Shown here one piece after another: positions 42,077 through 52,672 of a stretch of DNA of 64,000 nt. The notes beneath the pieces are model-generated. The model saw only the letters and a program-made list of their open reading frames with translations. It did no database searches and was not told the origin of the DNA. The stretch is taken from NCBI RefSeq assembly GCF_003938605.1, contig NZ_RHWX01000009.1, forward strand, positions 81,178 through 145,177, given 5' to 3'. Position 1 is the first letter of the stretch; each line of letters opens with the position of its first letter. The position numbers were made by a program, and so were the translations under genes. The DNA comes from Brevundimonas sp. 357 (GTDB lineage Bacteria; Pseudomonadota; Alphaproteobacteria; Caulobacterales; Caulobacteraceae).

Positions 42077-42259
42077 TCCCGCCGGGCGAATCCAACGTTC
42101 CGATCTCCTCGACGGCCGCGGGCGTTCTGGCTTTCCGTACGTGCGCTCTCCCGCGCGCCTGGCCTCGTCTCGTGACGACCTGACTTCCCCTTCTTCACCC
42201 CTTTCGCGCGCGTCCGTTCGGCCGTGCGCGTTCCCTTTTCATCAACCCCAAGAGTTTCC
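42077..42259 (+). promoter_or_regulatory. Pyrimidine-rich leader of rpsA
   Basis: 183 bases between cmk and rpsA, with long C/T-rich stretches (CTTCCCCTTCTTCACCCC near 42184) and only a weak AAGAG before the ATG. A weak Shine-Dalgarno and unusual leader is typical of rpsA in other bacteria, where S1 regulates its own translation. Promoter elements are not obvious. Confidence 0.45.
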
Positions 42260-43957
<1,698 letters not shown>

Positions 43958-43983
43958 GTCTTCCCATCCCATGGGAAACCAGG

Positions 43984-44014
43984 GGGCGGCCGGAGCGATC
44001 CGGCCGCCCTTTTT
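43984..44014 (+). terminator. Rho-independent terminator of rpsA
   Basis: Stem GGGCGGCCGGA-GCGA-TCCGGCCGCCC (43984-44009) followed by five T's, 27 bases after the rpsA stop codon. Confidence 0.9.
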
Positions 44015-44235
44015 CTTTGCGCGCCGCATCCGTGGACGCCGCTCGGGCCGAACCGTTCTGGGAATCGATCGCAGCACTGATCGGCTTTTTCTCTCTCCGT
44101 GAGCCGCTTGCGCGGCGAAACCTGTCCGCGTCGAAAGCAAGAAACCTTCACGACGATACGTTTTGTCTCTTTCTTCCTGTGCCGACAGACGGTTAGGGTG
44201 TCGTCCCGGACGGTGAAGCCAAGGCGGGGGCCTGA

Positions 44236-44526
44236 ATGATCAAGTCTGAACTGATTGAGAAACTGGCGGCTGAGAACCTGCATCTCACCCATGCTGAGGT
44301 GGAGCGGGTCGTGAACGTGATCCTGGGCTGTATGACAGAGACCCTGTCGGAAGGCGGCCGGGTCGAGCTTCGCGGTTTCGGCGCCTTCTCGGTGCGGAGC
44401 CGCCCGGCGCGGACGGGCCGCAATCCCCGCACCGGCGAGACGGTCGAAGTCCCGGCCAAGGCCGTGCCCTTTTTCAAGAGCGGCAAGGAACTGCGCGAGC
44501 GTCTCAACGCTTCCGGCGACGCCTGA
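44236..44526 (+). CDS. ihfB: Integration host factor subunit beta
   Basis: 96 residues of the HU/IHF fold. [21 protein letters not shown] at the start and the DNA-wrapping arm [23 protein letters not shown] with the minor-groove Pro are clear. It bends DNA as a heterodimer with IhfA. The beta assignment rests on the sequence and on its location after rpsA, where ihfB sits in many proteobacteria. About 220 bases lie between the rpsA terminator and its start and should hold its own promoter. Confidence 0.93.
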   Translation: MIKSELIEKLAAENLHLTHAEVERVVNVILGCMTETLSEGGRVELRGFGAFSVRSRPARTGRNPRTGETVEVPAKAVPFFKSGKELRERLNASGDA

Positions 44527-44554
44527 CTAAAATAATCGAAAGACTGAAGACCCC

Positions 44555-44962
44555 ATGAGCCTGCTGACCGAGTTTCGGGAATTCGCCGCGCGCGGCAACG
44601 TCGTCGACCTGGCGGTCGGCGTCATCATCGGCGCTTCGTTCGGCAAGATCGTCACCAGCCTGGTGGATCAGGTGGTGATGCCGCCGATCGGCCTGCTGCT
44701 GGGCAAGGTCGACTTCTCCAAGATGGAATGGGTGCTGGTGCCGGAGAACCCGGCGACCGAGGCGGTTGAAAAGGTGGCCATCCAGTACGGCGCCTTCATC
44801 AACACCCTGATCCAGTTCCTGATCGTGGCCTTCGTGGTCTTCCTGGCGGTCAAGGCTATCAACAAGATGCGCCGCGAGCAGCCGGCCGAGCCGGAAGCCG
44901 GCCCGACGCCGACCGAAGCCCTGCTGGCCGAAATCCGCGACGAGCTGAAGGCGCGTCCCTAA
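44555..44962 (+). CDS. mscL: Large-conductance mechanosensitive channel
   Basis: 135 residues. The N-terminal [31 protein letters not shown] is the MscL S1/TM1 signature, TM2 is at about 80-102 and the C-terminal cytoplasmic helix is charged. The pentameric channel opens under membrane tension to release solutes after osmotic downshock. It follows ihfB by 28 bases. Confidence 0.95.
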   Translation: MSLLTEFREFAARGNVVDLAVGVIIGASFGKIVTSLVDQVVMPPIGLLLGKVDFSKMEWVLVPENPATEAVEKVAIQYGAFINTLIQFLIVAFVVFLAVKAINKMRREQPAEPEAGPTPTEALLAEIRDELKARP

Positions 44963-44973
44963 GGGGATGTCGC

Positions 44974-44999
44974 AGCGAGGGTCGTCTCAGGCCCTCGCT
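44974..44999. terminator. Hairpin between convergent mscL and GNAT genes
   Basis: AGCGAGGG (44974-44981) pairs with CCCTCGCT (44992-44999), followed by TTTC on the plus strand. It overlaps the last codons of the minus-strand gene. Probably the mscL terminator. Confidence 0.55.
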
Positions 45000-46153
45000 T
45001 TCACCGCTGAGCGGCGCGCCGGCGCCGGCGCCAGCCGCAGGGCGGCGCTGGCCCGCGCAGGCAGCGGCCGCAAACAGAAGGAATAGTCGCCGTCATAGGG
45101 GGTGGGCCGCCAGCCCGCGTCCTGCATCCCTGCGTTGAACGCGACATGGCAGTGGCCCCAGCCGCCCTCTCGGTGAGCCTTGTCGATGAGCGGCCCGAGC
45201 GCCTGGAGCAATTCAGGCGAGGTTGCTTGCAGTCGCACCTTGGCTGCGCCCAAGGTCGGCGCCAGGATACGCAGCCCTTCTAGAAGAGATTGAACGGCTT
45301 CGGGATCGGTCTGAAGGGCGACCAGGTCGATGACCTCCAGGATCGGCGGCTCCAGCGGCGTCTGCTTGTTCAGCATGGCCAGCGCGAAGCCTGTGATGCG
45401 CCCCTTCTCGCGATACGCCAAGGCCAAGGGCGGGACCGTCAGGTCGGGGTCGGACAGACGCCAGCGCATGATTGCGGGGCTGCGGTCGGCGATCAACCGT
45501 CCCTCGCCGCGCAGGGCCTGCCAGAATTGGTCGTAATCCGAACCGTCTGTCAGATCGTCGAGCAAGCTGACCGTGGAGGGCAGGCGGGCCTGGGCGTTCT
45601 GCAGACGTCGTCCGCCGAGCAGGCGCGGCAAGGGCGATAACTGCTCGCCCAGCAGGCGGGCCAGAAGCGGCGCTTGATCGACAATATGGCGCAGGCCGCG
45701 CCCGTAGAGACAGGCGAGGGGATCCACCAGCCAGGACAGCTTGACGTCATGGGTGAGCGGCGGCCAGGGCGTCATGCCGTGACGCTTGTAAAGAGGGCTG
45801 GAACGGGCGTTCGCGTTCAGCGTGTATCGGGCGAAGCACCCGGGCTGGTTGACGAAGGCGTGGATCAGGTCGCGGCTGCGGCCGCGCTGATCGGGCGGAA
45901 CGATAATGGAATAGCCGGTGGCCCCGTACAGCGCGCGGTCGTCCAGCCAGAAGCGCTGGATGAAGTTGCCCGCACAGGCGACGGCGCCGCCTCCGTTGTC
46001 AATGACCCAGCCGTTGGGGCTGTGCAGCGCCCGTGTCGCCGGATTTGACCATAACCACGCCCACCCGGCCCGTGATCGCGCAGGCCACCAGACGCTGCGA
46101 TGCAGCCGATTGACCGCTTCCAGGTCGGCGGGGCGCATCGGGCGAAGCGTCAT
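44987..46153 (-). CDS. GNAT-fold protein of unknown function
   Basis: 388 residues. The start TLRPMRPADLEAVNRLHRSVWW is typical of a GNAT N-acetyltransferase, and GYSIIVPPDQRGRSRDLIHAFV resembles the acetyl-CoA-binding A motif (R-G-R-S). A second region (about 190-350, MRWRLSDPDLTVPPLALAYREKGRI) looks like another GNAT half, so it may be a double-GNAT or FemAB-like protein. Substrate unknown. Single-gene unit; convergent with mscL. Confidence 0.65.
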   Translation of the reverse strand: MTLRPMRPADLEAVNRLHRSVWWPARSRAGWAWLWSNPATRALHSPNGWVIDNGGGAVACAGNFIQRFWLDDRALYGATGYSIIVPPDQRGRSRDLIHAFVNQPGCFARYTLNANARSSPLYKRHGMTPWPPLTHDVKLSWLVDPLACLYGRGLRHIVDQAPLLARLLGEQLSPLPRLLGGRRLQNAQARLPSTVSLLDDLTDGSDYDQFWQALRGEGRLIADRSPAIMRWRLSDPDLTVPPLALAYREKGRITGFALAMLNKQTPLEPPILEVIDLVALQTDPEAVQSLLEGLRILAPTLGAAKVRLQATSPELLQALGPLIDKAHREGGWGHCHVAFNAGMQDAGWRPTPYDGDYSFCLRPLPARASAALRLAPAPARRSAVKARA

Positions 46154-46488
46154 GACGAGGTCTCCACGCAGTCCGAGAAAGGGACGACGAAGGGTTCTCG
46201 TTAAAAGTGTATTTTAAAATAACCGCGCTCGAAACGGGAAAGTGTTGACGAATATGCGACGTCCTGACGGCGGGATTTCGTCCTTAACGCTTGTTTGCAA
46301 TCCGTGACCGTGCTGTTTCTGCACGCTTCCGCGCCCGTCGGGGGCGCAAGAAGATGGAGCTTGCCGTTGAGCACGACGGACGGAGGGGGCGCGCGATCGG
46401 TGCGCCGGCCCGGCACTCGAAGGGGCGCAGCCCAGACGATGGCTATGAATGAGATGAAGTCGATCATGATCTGTGCGGGGGCCCAGGC
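46154..46488. other. Intergenic region upstream of the POT transporter gene
   Basis: 335 bases between two divergent genes. It contains an AT-rich palindrome, ATTTTAAAAT (46211-46220), and a second AT-rich spot with TTAACGCTTG near 46285. It probably holds the promoters of both genes. I see no small gene with a ribosome binding site. Confidence 0.5.
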
Positions 46489-48336
46489 ATGAATATCGTC
46501 ATCGCGATCGGTCTGATCATCACCTTCGTCACGGGCGTGCCCGTGCTGATGCAGATCCTGAAAAATCACCCGCGCGGGCTGATCATCCTGTTCTTTGCGG
46601 AGATGTGGGAGCGCTTCTCCTACTACGGGATGCGCGGCATCCTGATCTTCTTCCTGACCCAGCACTTCCTGTTCGACGACGCCCAGGCCGGTTCGGCCTA
46701 CGGCTCCTACACCTCGCTGGTGTACCTGCTGCCGCTGCTGGGCGGCATGATGGCCGACCGCTTCATCGGCACGCGCAAGGCCGTGGCGTTCGGCGCCCTG
46801 CTGCTGGTGGCCGGTCACGGCATGATGGCCTTCGAGGGGCGTCCCGCCACCGAAACCCTGACCTATCAGGGCGCGGCCTATGAAATCTCGGCCGAGGGCC
46901 GCGGCGCCGCGCGCGACGTGGGTCTGATGGTCAACGGCCAGAAGTACGCCTTCGCCCCCGTCGAGAACGGCCTGGCGATCAAGGATCTGCCGCAGGACGC
47001 GCCGATCCCGGCCGTGCTGCCGACCGGCGAGTACAAGATCGACGTGACCCGCGACATGGCGGGCATCAACGTCTTCTACCTGGCCATCGCCCTGATCATC
47101 ATGGGCGTGGGCTATCTGAAGCCGAACATCTCGACCATTGTCGGACAGTTGTATCCCGAAGGCGATCCGCGCCGGGATTCGGGCTTCACCCTCTACTATT
47201 ACGGCATCAACCTGGGGGCCTTCTGGGCTGCGGTGTTGTGCGGCTATCTGGGCCAGACGGTCGGTTGGTGGGCGGGCTTCGGCCTGGCCGGGGTCGGCAT
47301 GGCGCTGGGCTGGGTGGTCTTCGTCCTGGGCAAGCCGCTGCTGCAAGGCAAAGGCGAGCCCCCGGCCGAGGGTAATCTGAAGAAGCCCTTCCTGGGACCG
47401 CTGAACCGCGAATGGTCGATCTACCTGCTCAGCATCCTGGGCGTCGGCGTGGTGTGGTTCATGGTCCAGCGCAACGCCCTGGTGGGCTGGGTGCTGGGCG
47501 CCGCGACCGTCGCTTCGCTGGCCTTCATCGCCTACATCATCATCAAGGTCTGCGAGAACCGCATCCAGCGCGAGCGCATGATGCTGGCGGTGGTGCTGAT
47601 CATCGGCTCGGTGGTCTTCTTCACCCTGTTCGAACAGGCCGGCACTTCGCTGAACCTGTTCGCCGACCGTAACGTCGATCTCAGCCTGACGCCGACGGCG
47701 GTTCAGTTCCTGGGGATCACTATCGGCACCCCGTCGCAACTGGCGGCCGCGGGCATCACCCCGTCGGGCTTCTGGATCGACGCCACGGTGACCGCCGCCC
47801 AGACGCAGTCGTTCAACGCGGGCTTCATCCTGATCTTCGCGCCGATCATGGCGGCCCTGTGGGCCTTCCTGGGCAAGCGCAACCTGGATCCGAACCCGAC
47901 GCTGAAGTTCGGCCTCGGCCTGCTGCAGGTCGGCCTGGGCTTCATGATCGTGGTGTGGGGCGCAGGCATGGCCGATTCGGCCTTCCAGATGCCGATCCTG
48001 CTGCTGGGTCTGCTCTACATGTTCCACACCCTTGGCGAGCTGTTCCTGTCGCCGGTGGGCCTGTCGGAGATCACCAAGCTGTCGCTGGCCAAGGTGGTCA
48101 GCTTCATGATGGCGGTGTGGTTCCTGGCCTCGTCCATCGCCCAGTACGTCGGCGGCTGGATCGCGGGCCTGGCCGGCACCGAGACCGTCGGCGGCCAGGT
48201 TCTGGATCCCGGCGCGGCGCTGCGCACCTCGCTGGAGGTGTTCGAGATGCTGGGCCTGTGGGGCATGGGCATCGGCGTCGGCTTCATCGTCCTCAGCTTC
48301 TTCATCAAGGGCTGGTCGCACGAGAAGGCGGCGTAA
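46489..48336 (+). CDS. POT-family peptide:proton symporter
   Basis: 615 residues, about 14 transmembrane helices. The family signature ExxER motif is in FFAEMWERFSYYGMRGIL (about 36-53), and the second POT signature is GxNLGAF-type YYGINLGAFWAAVLCGYLG near 240. An unusual periplasmic insertion (about 120-185, with VNGQKYAFAPVENG) sits between TM helices, and the protein has an extra N-terminal helix. It imports di/tripeptides with protons. Initiation is at an ATG with only a weak GG-rich stretch upstream. A strong terminator follows. Confidence 0.93.
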   Translation: MNIVIAIGLIITFVTGVPVLMQILKNHPRGLIILFFAEMWERFSYYGMRGILIFFLTQHFLFDDAQAGSAYGSYTSLVYLLPLLGGMMADRFIGTRKAVAFGALLLVAGHGMMAFEGRPATETLTYQGAAYEISAEGRGAARDVGLMVNGQKYAFAPVENGLAIKDLPQDAPIPAVLPTGEYKIDVTRDMAGINVFYLAIALIIMGVGYLKPNISTIVGQLYPEGDPRRDSGFTLYYYGINLGAFWAAVLCGYLGQTVGWWAGFGLAGVGMALGWVVFVLGKPLLQGKGEPPAEGNLKKPFLGPLNREWSIYLLSILGVGVVWFMVQRNALVGWVLGAATVASLAFIAYIIIKVCENRIQRERMMLAVVLIIGSVVFFTLFEQAGTSLNLFADRNVDLSLTPTAVQFLGITIGTPSQLAAAGITPSGFWIDATVTAAQTQSFNAGFILIFAPIMAALWAFLGKRNLDPNPTLKFGLGLLQVGLGFMIVVWGAGMADSAFQMPILLLGLLYMFHTLGELFLSPVGLSEITKLSLAKVVSFMMAVWFLASSIAQYVGGWIAGLAGTETVGGQVLDPGAALRTSLEVFEMLGLWGMGIGVGFIVLSFFIKGWSHEKAA

Positions 48337-48392
48337 CAGGCGTCTCTCGTCCGGTCCGGCGCTCAGGCTCCGGACCGGCGGACGACGAAAGG

Positions 48393-48427
48393 AAAGGGCG
48401 GCGTCTCGCAGGAGGCGCCGCCCTTTT
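48393..48427. terminator. Bidirectional terminator between POT and TonB-receptor genes
   Basis: A stem of about 14 bp (AAAGGGCGGCGTCT with AGGCGCCGCCCTTT, one G-U) at 48393-48426 with a T run at its 3' side, and A's at its 5' side for the opposite strand. Confidence 0.85.
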
Positions 48428-48479
48428 CAGTTGTCCGGGGAAGGCCCCGGCTGGTTCCGGGGTTCGTGGTTTCGGTTCG

Positions 48480-50528
48480 TCAGAAGGTCTTGCGCAGACG
48501 GATCTGATAGAAGGTGCGCGGGTCGATGAAGCGGTTCTCGACGAAGGCGATCGGCCGGGTCTCGCGGTCGCCGAATTCAGTGCGCTCGACGTTGAAGTCG
48601 TCCCAGATGTTCACCTGGCCGCGGATCGAGAGGGTCGGCGTCGGCTTATACTCGGCCCACAGCTCGTAATAGTCGTGGCCCCGCCAGCCCGAAATCTGGT
48701 CCGGACGATAGTTCTTCTGGCCCAGCAGGGGGATCCAGGCGCCGCCCCACTGCAGTTTCCAGCTGGTGATGTCCTGCTGGAAGGTGATGGTCGCCTGGCT
48801 GGCGCGAATACCGGAGATAGGACGGATCTCGCCCGTGGTCGGGTCGGTGACTTCGGTATGGTTCCAGGTGTTGCGGAAGCCGAACTTGCCGCCTGACAGA
48901 CCCAGCTTGTCGGTGGGGACCGTGACGTTCAGCACCAGCTGATCCAGCGTCCCGTCGCCGATGTTGCCCACGGCGGCGTAACCGCCTTCGAGGGGAATGA
49001 CGTCGATGGCGTCCGTGATCTCGTCGTGGCGCAGGCCGATGCTGACGATGCCTTCGCCCCAGAAGCGTTTTTCATAGGTCAGTTCGGCGACCCAGCGGGA
49101 TTCGGGTTGCAGGTTCACATTGCCGCCGAAGACGTTCTCGTCGGCGAACTCGGCCGAGGCGGCGAAGTCGCCGAAGTCGAGCTGTCCCACCGTCCGCTCC
49201 AGGCGCAACCGTAACTGGTTGTTCGCCGCCGGGGTCCAGGTGGCCAGCAGGCGCGGCTTGGCGAAGAAGAAGTTCTTTTCCTGATCAGCGTCGCCGGATT
49301 GGCTGATGGTCGAGGATTCCAGCCGCAGACCGCTTTCCAGCGTCCACTTGGGATTGATGCGCCAGGTGGCCTTGCCGAACAGTTCGCCGCGTGTTTCCTC
49401 GACCTTGACCGAGGCCGAAGGCAGCGGCTCCGGCACGCCGCCTATGGAATAGGCCTGATCGCGTTCCAGCATGTTGTAAGCGATTTCGCCGCCCGCCTCG
49501 AAGTCCATCGACGGCGACCGTTCGTAGCGCACTAGGCCGCGCAGGATGGTTTCCGAGGACTTGCCGTCAGAGTTGAACAATTGCTCGGGGCTTTCGACGC
49601 CGGAGACGCGGCCACGCGAGGTTGAGACTGATTCATAGTCACCGAACTCATGAATGAAGCGGGTTTCCAGCTTCAGCTTTTCGGACAGCGGGCGGGTGTA
49701 AACCGCGCCGAATTCGCCGCTGTGGCCGTCCTCGTCATACAGGCTCTCGCGCAGGACGTCCGGGGCGGTCTGGCGGTTGATGTTGTGCCAGTCGTTGATC
49801 CCGTAGCGCGCCGTCAGGTCGATCTTGCCGCCTAGGAAGGGGCTGGAGTAGTTGCCCCGGATCGAGTTCCCGCCGCCGTAGCCGTCGTTGTAGTAATCCT
49901 CGGCGCGCAGCAGTTCGCCGTTCGGGCCGACCCGACGCAGCGGTCCCGCGCCGTTGGAGTCGCTGCTGGAGATGCCGTCGCCCAGCGTCACGCCCCAGGT
50001 ACGGTCGCCTTTGCGTTCGGTGAACTGATAGGTGCCGCCGAACAGATCCTGGCCGCCTTCGAACAGGCTGGCGTTGAAGGTGGCGATGTGTTCGCGGCTG
50101 GCGGTGTTCTTCAGGATGACGTTGATGACGACGGAATAGCCCTGCATCTCGATGCCCGGAGCGCCGCCGCGGATCAGCTCGATGCGCTCGACCTGGGCGG
50201 CCACGGTGCGGCCCAGCACGTTGGAGCCGGTGTCGTTCTTGGACGCCGGGCGCGAGCCGTTGATCAGGACGTTGCCGACCGCGCCTTCGAAGCCGCGCGC
50301 CCCGTCGCCGTCGTTGACCGAGAAGCCGGGCACTCGGTTGACCATGTCCAGCGCCGTGTTGGGGCGGGCGTCGGCGAAGAAGTCGGGGGTGAAGATCAGC
50401 ACCGCCTGATCGCCGGGCACGGCCGACTGGCGCGCGGGCGCGGCAGGCGCATCGGCGGCGAGCGCCGCAGCCGGCGCGGCGGTCAGCAGCAGGGCGGTGG
50501 TCGCCAGCAGTGCGCTCTTGGTGTTCAT
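48480..50528 (-). CDS. TonB-dependent outer-membrane receptor
   Basis: 682 residues. A signal peptide (ATTALLLTAAPAAALA) is followed by a plug domain (PNTALDMVNRVPGFSV, VERIELIRGGAP-type) and a 22-strand barrel that ends in the aromatic IRLRKTF. The mature N-terminus lacks the usual E-V-V-V-T TonB box; VLIFTP stands in its place, so its TonB contact is non-standard. It belongs to the receptor group with ARPNTALDM. Substrate unknown. Ribosome binding site GGAGAGG upstream of the ATG. It is divergent from two TraB/GumN-like genes. Confidence 0.9.
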   Translation of the reverse strand: MNTKSALLATTALLLTAAPAAALAADAPAAPARQSAVPGDQAVLIFTPDFFADARPNTALDMVNRVPGFSVNDGDGARGFEGAVGNVLINGSRPASKNDTGSNVLGRTVAAQVERIELIRGGAPGIEMQGYSVVINVILKNTASREHIATFNASLFEGGQDLFGGTYQFTERKGDRTWGVTLGDGISSSDSNGAGPLRRVGPNGELLRAEDYYNDGYGGGNSIRGNYSSPFLGGKIDLTARYGINDWHNINRQTAPDVLRESLYDEDGHSGEFGAVYTRPLSEKLKLETRFIHEFGDYESVSTSRGRVSGVESPEQLFNSDGKSSETILRGLVRYERSPSMDFEAGGEIAYNMLERDQAYSIGGVPEPLPSASVKVEETRGELFGKATWRINPKWTLESGLRLESSTISQSGDADQEKNFFFAKPRLLATWTPAANNQLRLRLERTVGQLDFGDFAASAEFADENVFGGNVNLQPESRWVAELTYEKRFWGEGIVSIGLRHDEITDAIDVIPLEGGYAAVGNIGDGTLDQLVLNVTVPTDKLGLSGGKFGFRNTWNHTEVTDPTTGEIRPISGIRASQATITFQQDITSWKLQWGGAWIPLLGQKNYRPDQISGWRGHDYYELWAEYKPTPTLSIRGQVNIWDDFNVERTEFGDRETRPIAFVENRFIDPRTFYQIRLRKTF

Positions 50529-50672
50529 CTCGTCCTCTCCCTCGGTGTCCGGCAGAGGTTTGGCGGCGTGGCGGTTCGATCTCCAGTTACAAGCTCGACA
50601 GGTGGATTAAATCGCTGACAGCATTACGGAATAGTCACGTGCGGTGGAATTTTCAGCCCTTAGGATGAGGGC

Positions 50673-51650
50673 ATGAAAGCTCCTCTTCTTTCCCTCGCCC
50701 TGGCCGCTCTCATTCTTGCTGCGGCGGCTCCGTCCTCGGCCTTCGCCGCCCAAGAACAGGCCGAGGCGGCGACCCGCGTGGACGAGGTGGTCGTCACCGC
50801 CCGGCGGGCGGGCGCGCCGATGTGGACGGTGCGACGCGACGGCGAGGGGGTGATGATCCTGGTCGGCGCCATCGAGGAGGCGCCGCGCGGCTTCGAATGG
50901 CGCGCCCAGGCGCTGGAGGAGGCCGCCGCCCGTTCCGACCGCATCCTGTTCCCGCAGCGCGGTCGAGCCTCGCCCGCCGACGTCCTGCGCCTGATGTGGC
51001 GCATCCGCACCATCGGCTGGCTGCCGGAAGGCACGACGACCGCCGACTACCTGACGCCCGAGGATCAGGCGCGGCTGGAAGCCCTGATGACGGACGAAAA
51101 GACCGATCAGTGGCGGCGATACAGTCTGCTGATGTTGGCCATCGACCTGTTCAAGGACAAGGCGGGCGAGAAGGACGCCCGGCCGGTCGGCGCCGACGAC
51201 GTCGTGCGCCGCGCCGCCCGCAAGGCGCGCGTGCCGATCCGCTCCGTCGGGGTGGTGCGCGGCGCCGATCTGGTGGAGAGCCTGATCTCCGCTCCGCCGG
51301 CGACCCATCGCGAATGCCTGCGCGCGGCTCTGTCGGCCGCCGAACTGGGACCGGAGGCCGTGCGTCTGCGGGCCGAGGCCTGGCGCGGGCTGCGGGTGGC
51401 CGAGGTGCTGGCCTCGCCGGTCGATCAGGCGGTGGACCGCTGCTGGCCCTGGGGCGATCCGCAGATCGGGCCGCAACTGCGCACGGAATGGACCGACGCC
51501 ATCGCCCAGGCCCTGACCCAGCCCGGCCTGACCATGGCCGTCGCCCCGCTGCGTCGTCTGGCCGAGCCGGGCGGCGTGCTGGATGCGCTGGAGGCCCAGG
51601 GCTTCGAGGTGGATGGCCCGCAGTGGAAGGCGGCGCCTTCGGGCGGCTGA
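50673..51650 (+). CDS. TraB/GumN-like secreted protein, first copy
   Basis: 325 residues with a signal peptide ending in SSAFAAQ. The mature N-terminus VDEVVVTARRAGAPMWTVRR resembles a TonB box (E-V-V-V-T) before the TraB/GumN start. The GTIH motif of catalytic TraB/GumN/Tiki proteins, which supplies a metal-binding His, is VGAIEE here, so the enzyme function is probably lost. The C-terminal end SPVDQAVDRCW... MAVAPLRRL keeps the family arrangement. Function unknown. It shares layout with the next gene, 37 bases downstream. Confidence 0.7.
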   Translation: MKAPLLSLALAALILAAAAPSSAFAAQEQAEAATRVDEVVVTARRAGAPMWTVRRDGEGVMILVGAIEEAPRGFEWRAQALEEAAARSDRILFPQRGRASPADVLRLMWRIRTIGWLPEGTTTADYLTPEDQARLEALMTDEKTDQWRRYSLLMLAIDLFKDKAGEKDARPVGADDVVRRAARKARVPIRSVGVVRGADLVESLISAPPATHRECLRAALSAAELGPEAVRLRAEAWRGLRVAEVLASPVDQAVDRCWPWGDPQIGPQLRTEWTDAIAQALTQPGLTMAVAPLRRLAEPGGVLDALEAQGFEVDGPQWKAAPSGG

Positions 51651-51687
51651 AGACGTCGGACGGGGCTTAGGAAGGGGAGGGGACGTC

Positions 51688-52641
51688 ATGAGATCGAAAG
51701 GCGCAATGGTTCTCGCAGCGGCGATAGTTCTGGCGTCGGGGACGCTGACCCAGGCTCAGGACGAAGCCGCAACGACTCTTGAGGACATCGTCGTGGTGGC
51801 GCGTCGATCGGGTGCGCCGACATGGGAGATTCGCAACGGAGACAGCGTCGTGATCATCGTAGGGGCGCTCTCGGCCGTGCCGCGCGACATCGTCTGGCGG
51901 CCCGAGGCGCTGGAGGCGGCGGTGTTACAGGCGGACGCCATCGTCATGTCCCAGACGGCGACGATGAGCCTGGGAGATTACATGCGCATGCGCCGCGCTC
52001 GCGCCCGTCTGCCGGATGGCGCGACGACAGCGGACTATCTTGAAGCCGATCAACTGACCCGGCTGGAGGCCCTGGGCGCCCGCTATCGCCAGAACTACGC
52101 CGACCGGGGGCTGGTGGCCGTTGCGCGCGATCTGCTGGACGACCGGCTGGCCTATGAGCGCGGCGCGGGGCGCGGCGTGCTGACGACGGTCCGCTCCATG
52201 GCGCGCAAGGCGAAGAAATCGACGGTTCACGTTGGAGACTTGGACGCTCGCCATGTCGACGAGGCCGTCGCCGTGCCGGACGACAACCAGATCGCCTGTC
52301 TTTCGGCCGCCATTCGCGCGACCGAGGCGGGAAAGGACGGCATGGCTCAGAGGGGCGCGAGCTGGGCTAGGCAGGACGTTCGTGCGGTTATGGCCAGTCC
52401 GTTGGAACAGGCGGTCGACCATTGCGCCATGTTCGCCGATGGGGATCTGCGCCGGAACGGCCGCACGCAGTGGAGCGAGGCGCTGGCCGACGCCCTGACA
52501 GCCGCCCGGACCACCCTGATGGTCACGCCGATCAGCGTCGCGGCGGAAGCTGGCGGTCTGCTGGATCAGGCGGCGGCAAGGGGACTGGAGGTCAGCGGTC
52601 CCGAATGGCGCATCTCGCCCGCCACGCACGAAGGCGGTTGA
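51688..52641 (+). CDS. TraB/GumN-like secreted protein, second copy
   Basis: 317 residues; signal peptide ends in TLTQAQ-D. Mature start [20 protein letters not shown] parallels the first copy. The metal-site position is VGALSAVP, again without the His of GTIH. Moderate similarity along the whole length points to an old tandem duplication. The ATG at 51688 has GGGGAGG upstream. The frame is open further upstream into the first copy's end, but the signal peptide sets the start. Function unknown. Confidence 0.7.
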   Translation: MRSKGAMVLAAAIVLASGTLTQAQDEAATTLEDIVVVARRSGAPTWEIRNGDSVVIIVGALSAVPRDIVWRPEALEAAVLQADAIVMSQTATMSLGDYMRMRRARARLPDGATTADYLEADQLTRLEALGARYRQNYADRGLVAVARDLLDDRLAYERGAGRGVLTTVRSMARKAKKSTVHVGDLDARHVDEAVAVPDDNQIACLSAAIRATEAGKDGMAQRGASWARQDVRAVMASPLEQAVDHCAMFADGDLRRNGRTQWSEALADALTAARTTLMVTPISVAAEAGGLLDQAAARGLEVSGPEWRISPATHEGG

Positions 52642-52672
52642 CGCCCGGCGTGCGAAGGCCGACGCCGGGGAC

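Noticed and set aside
46201..46220. TTAA ... TTAA pair resembling a CtrA site
   Set aside because: The spacing is nine bases, not the seven of the CtrA consensus, and the region is simply AT-rich.
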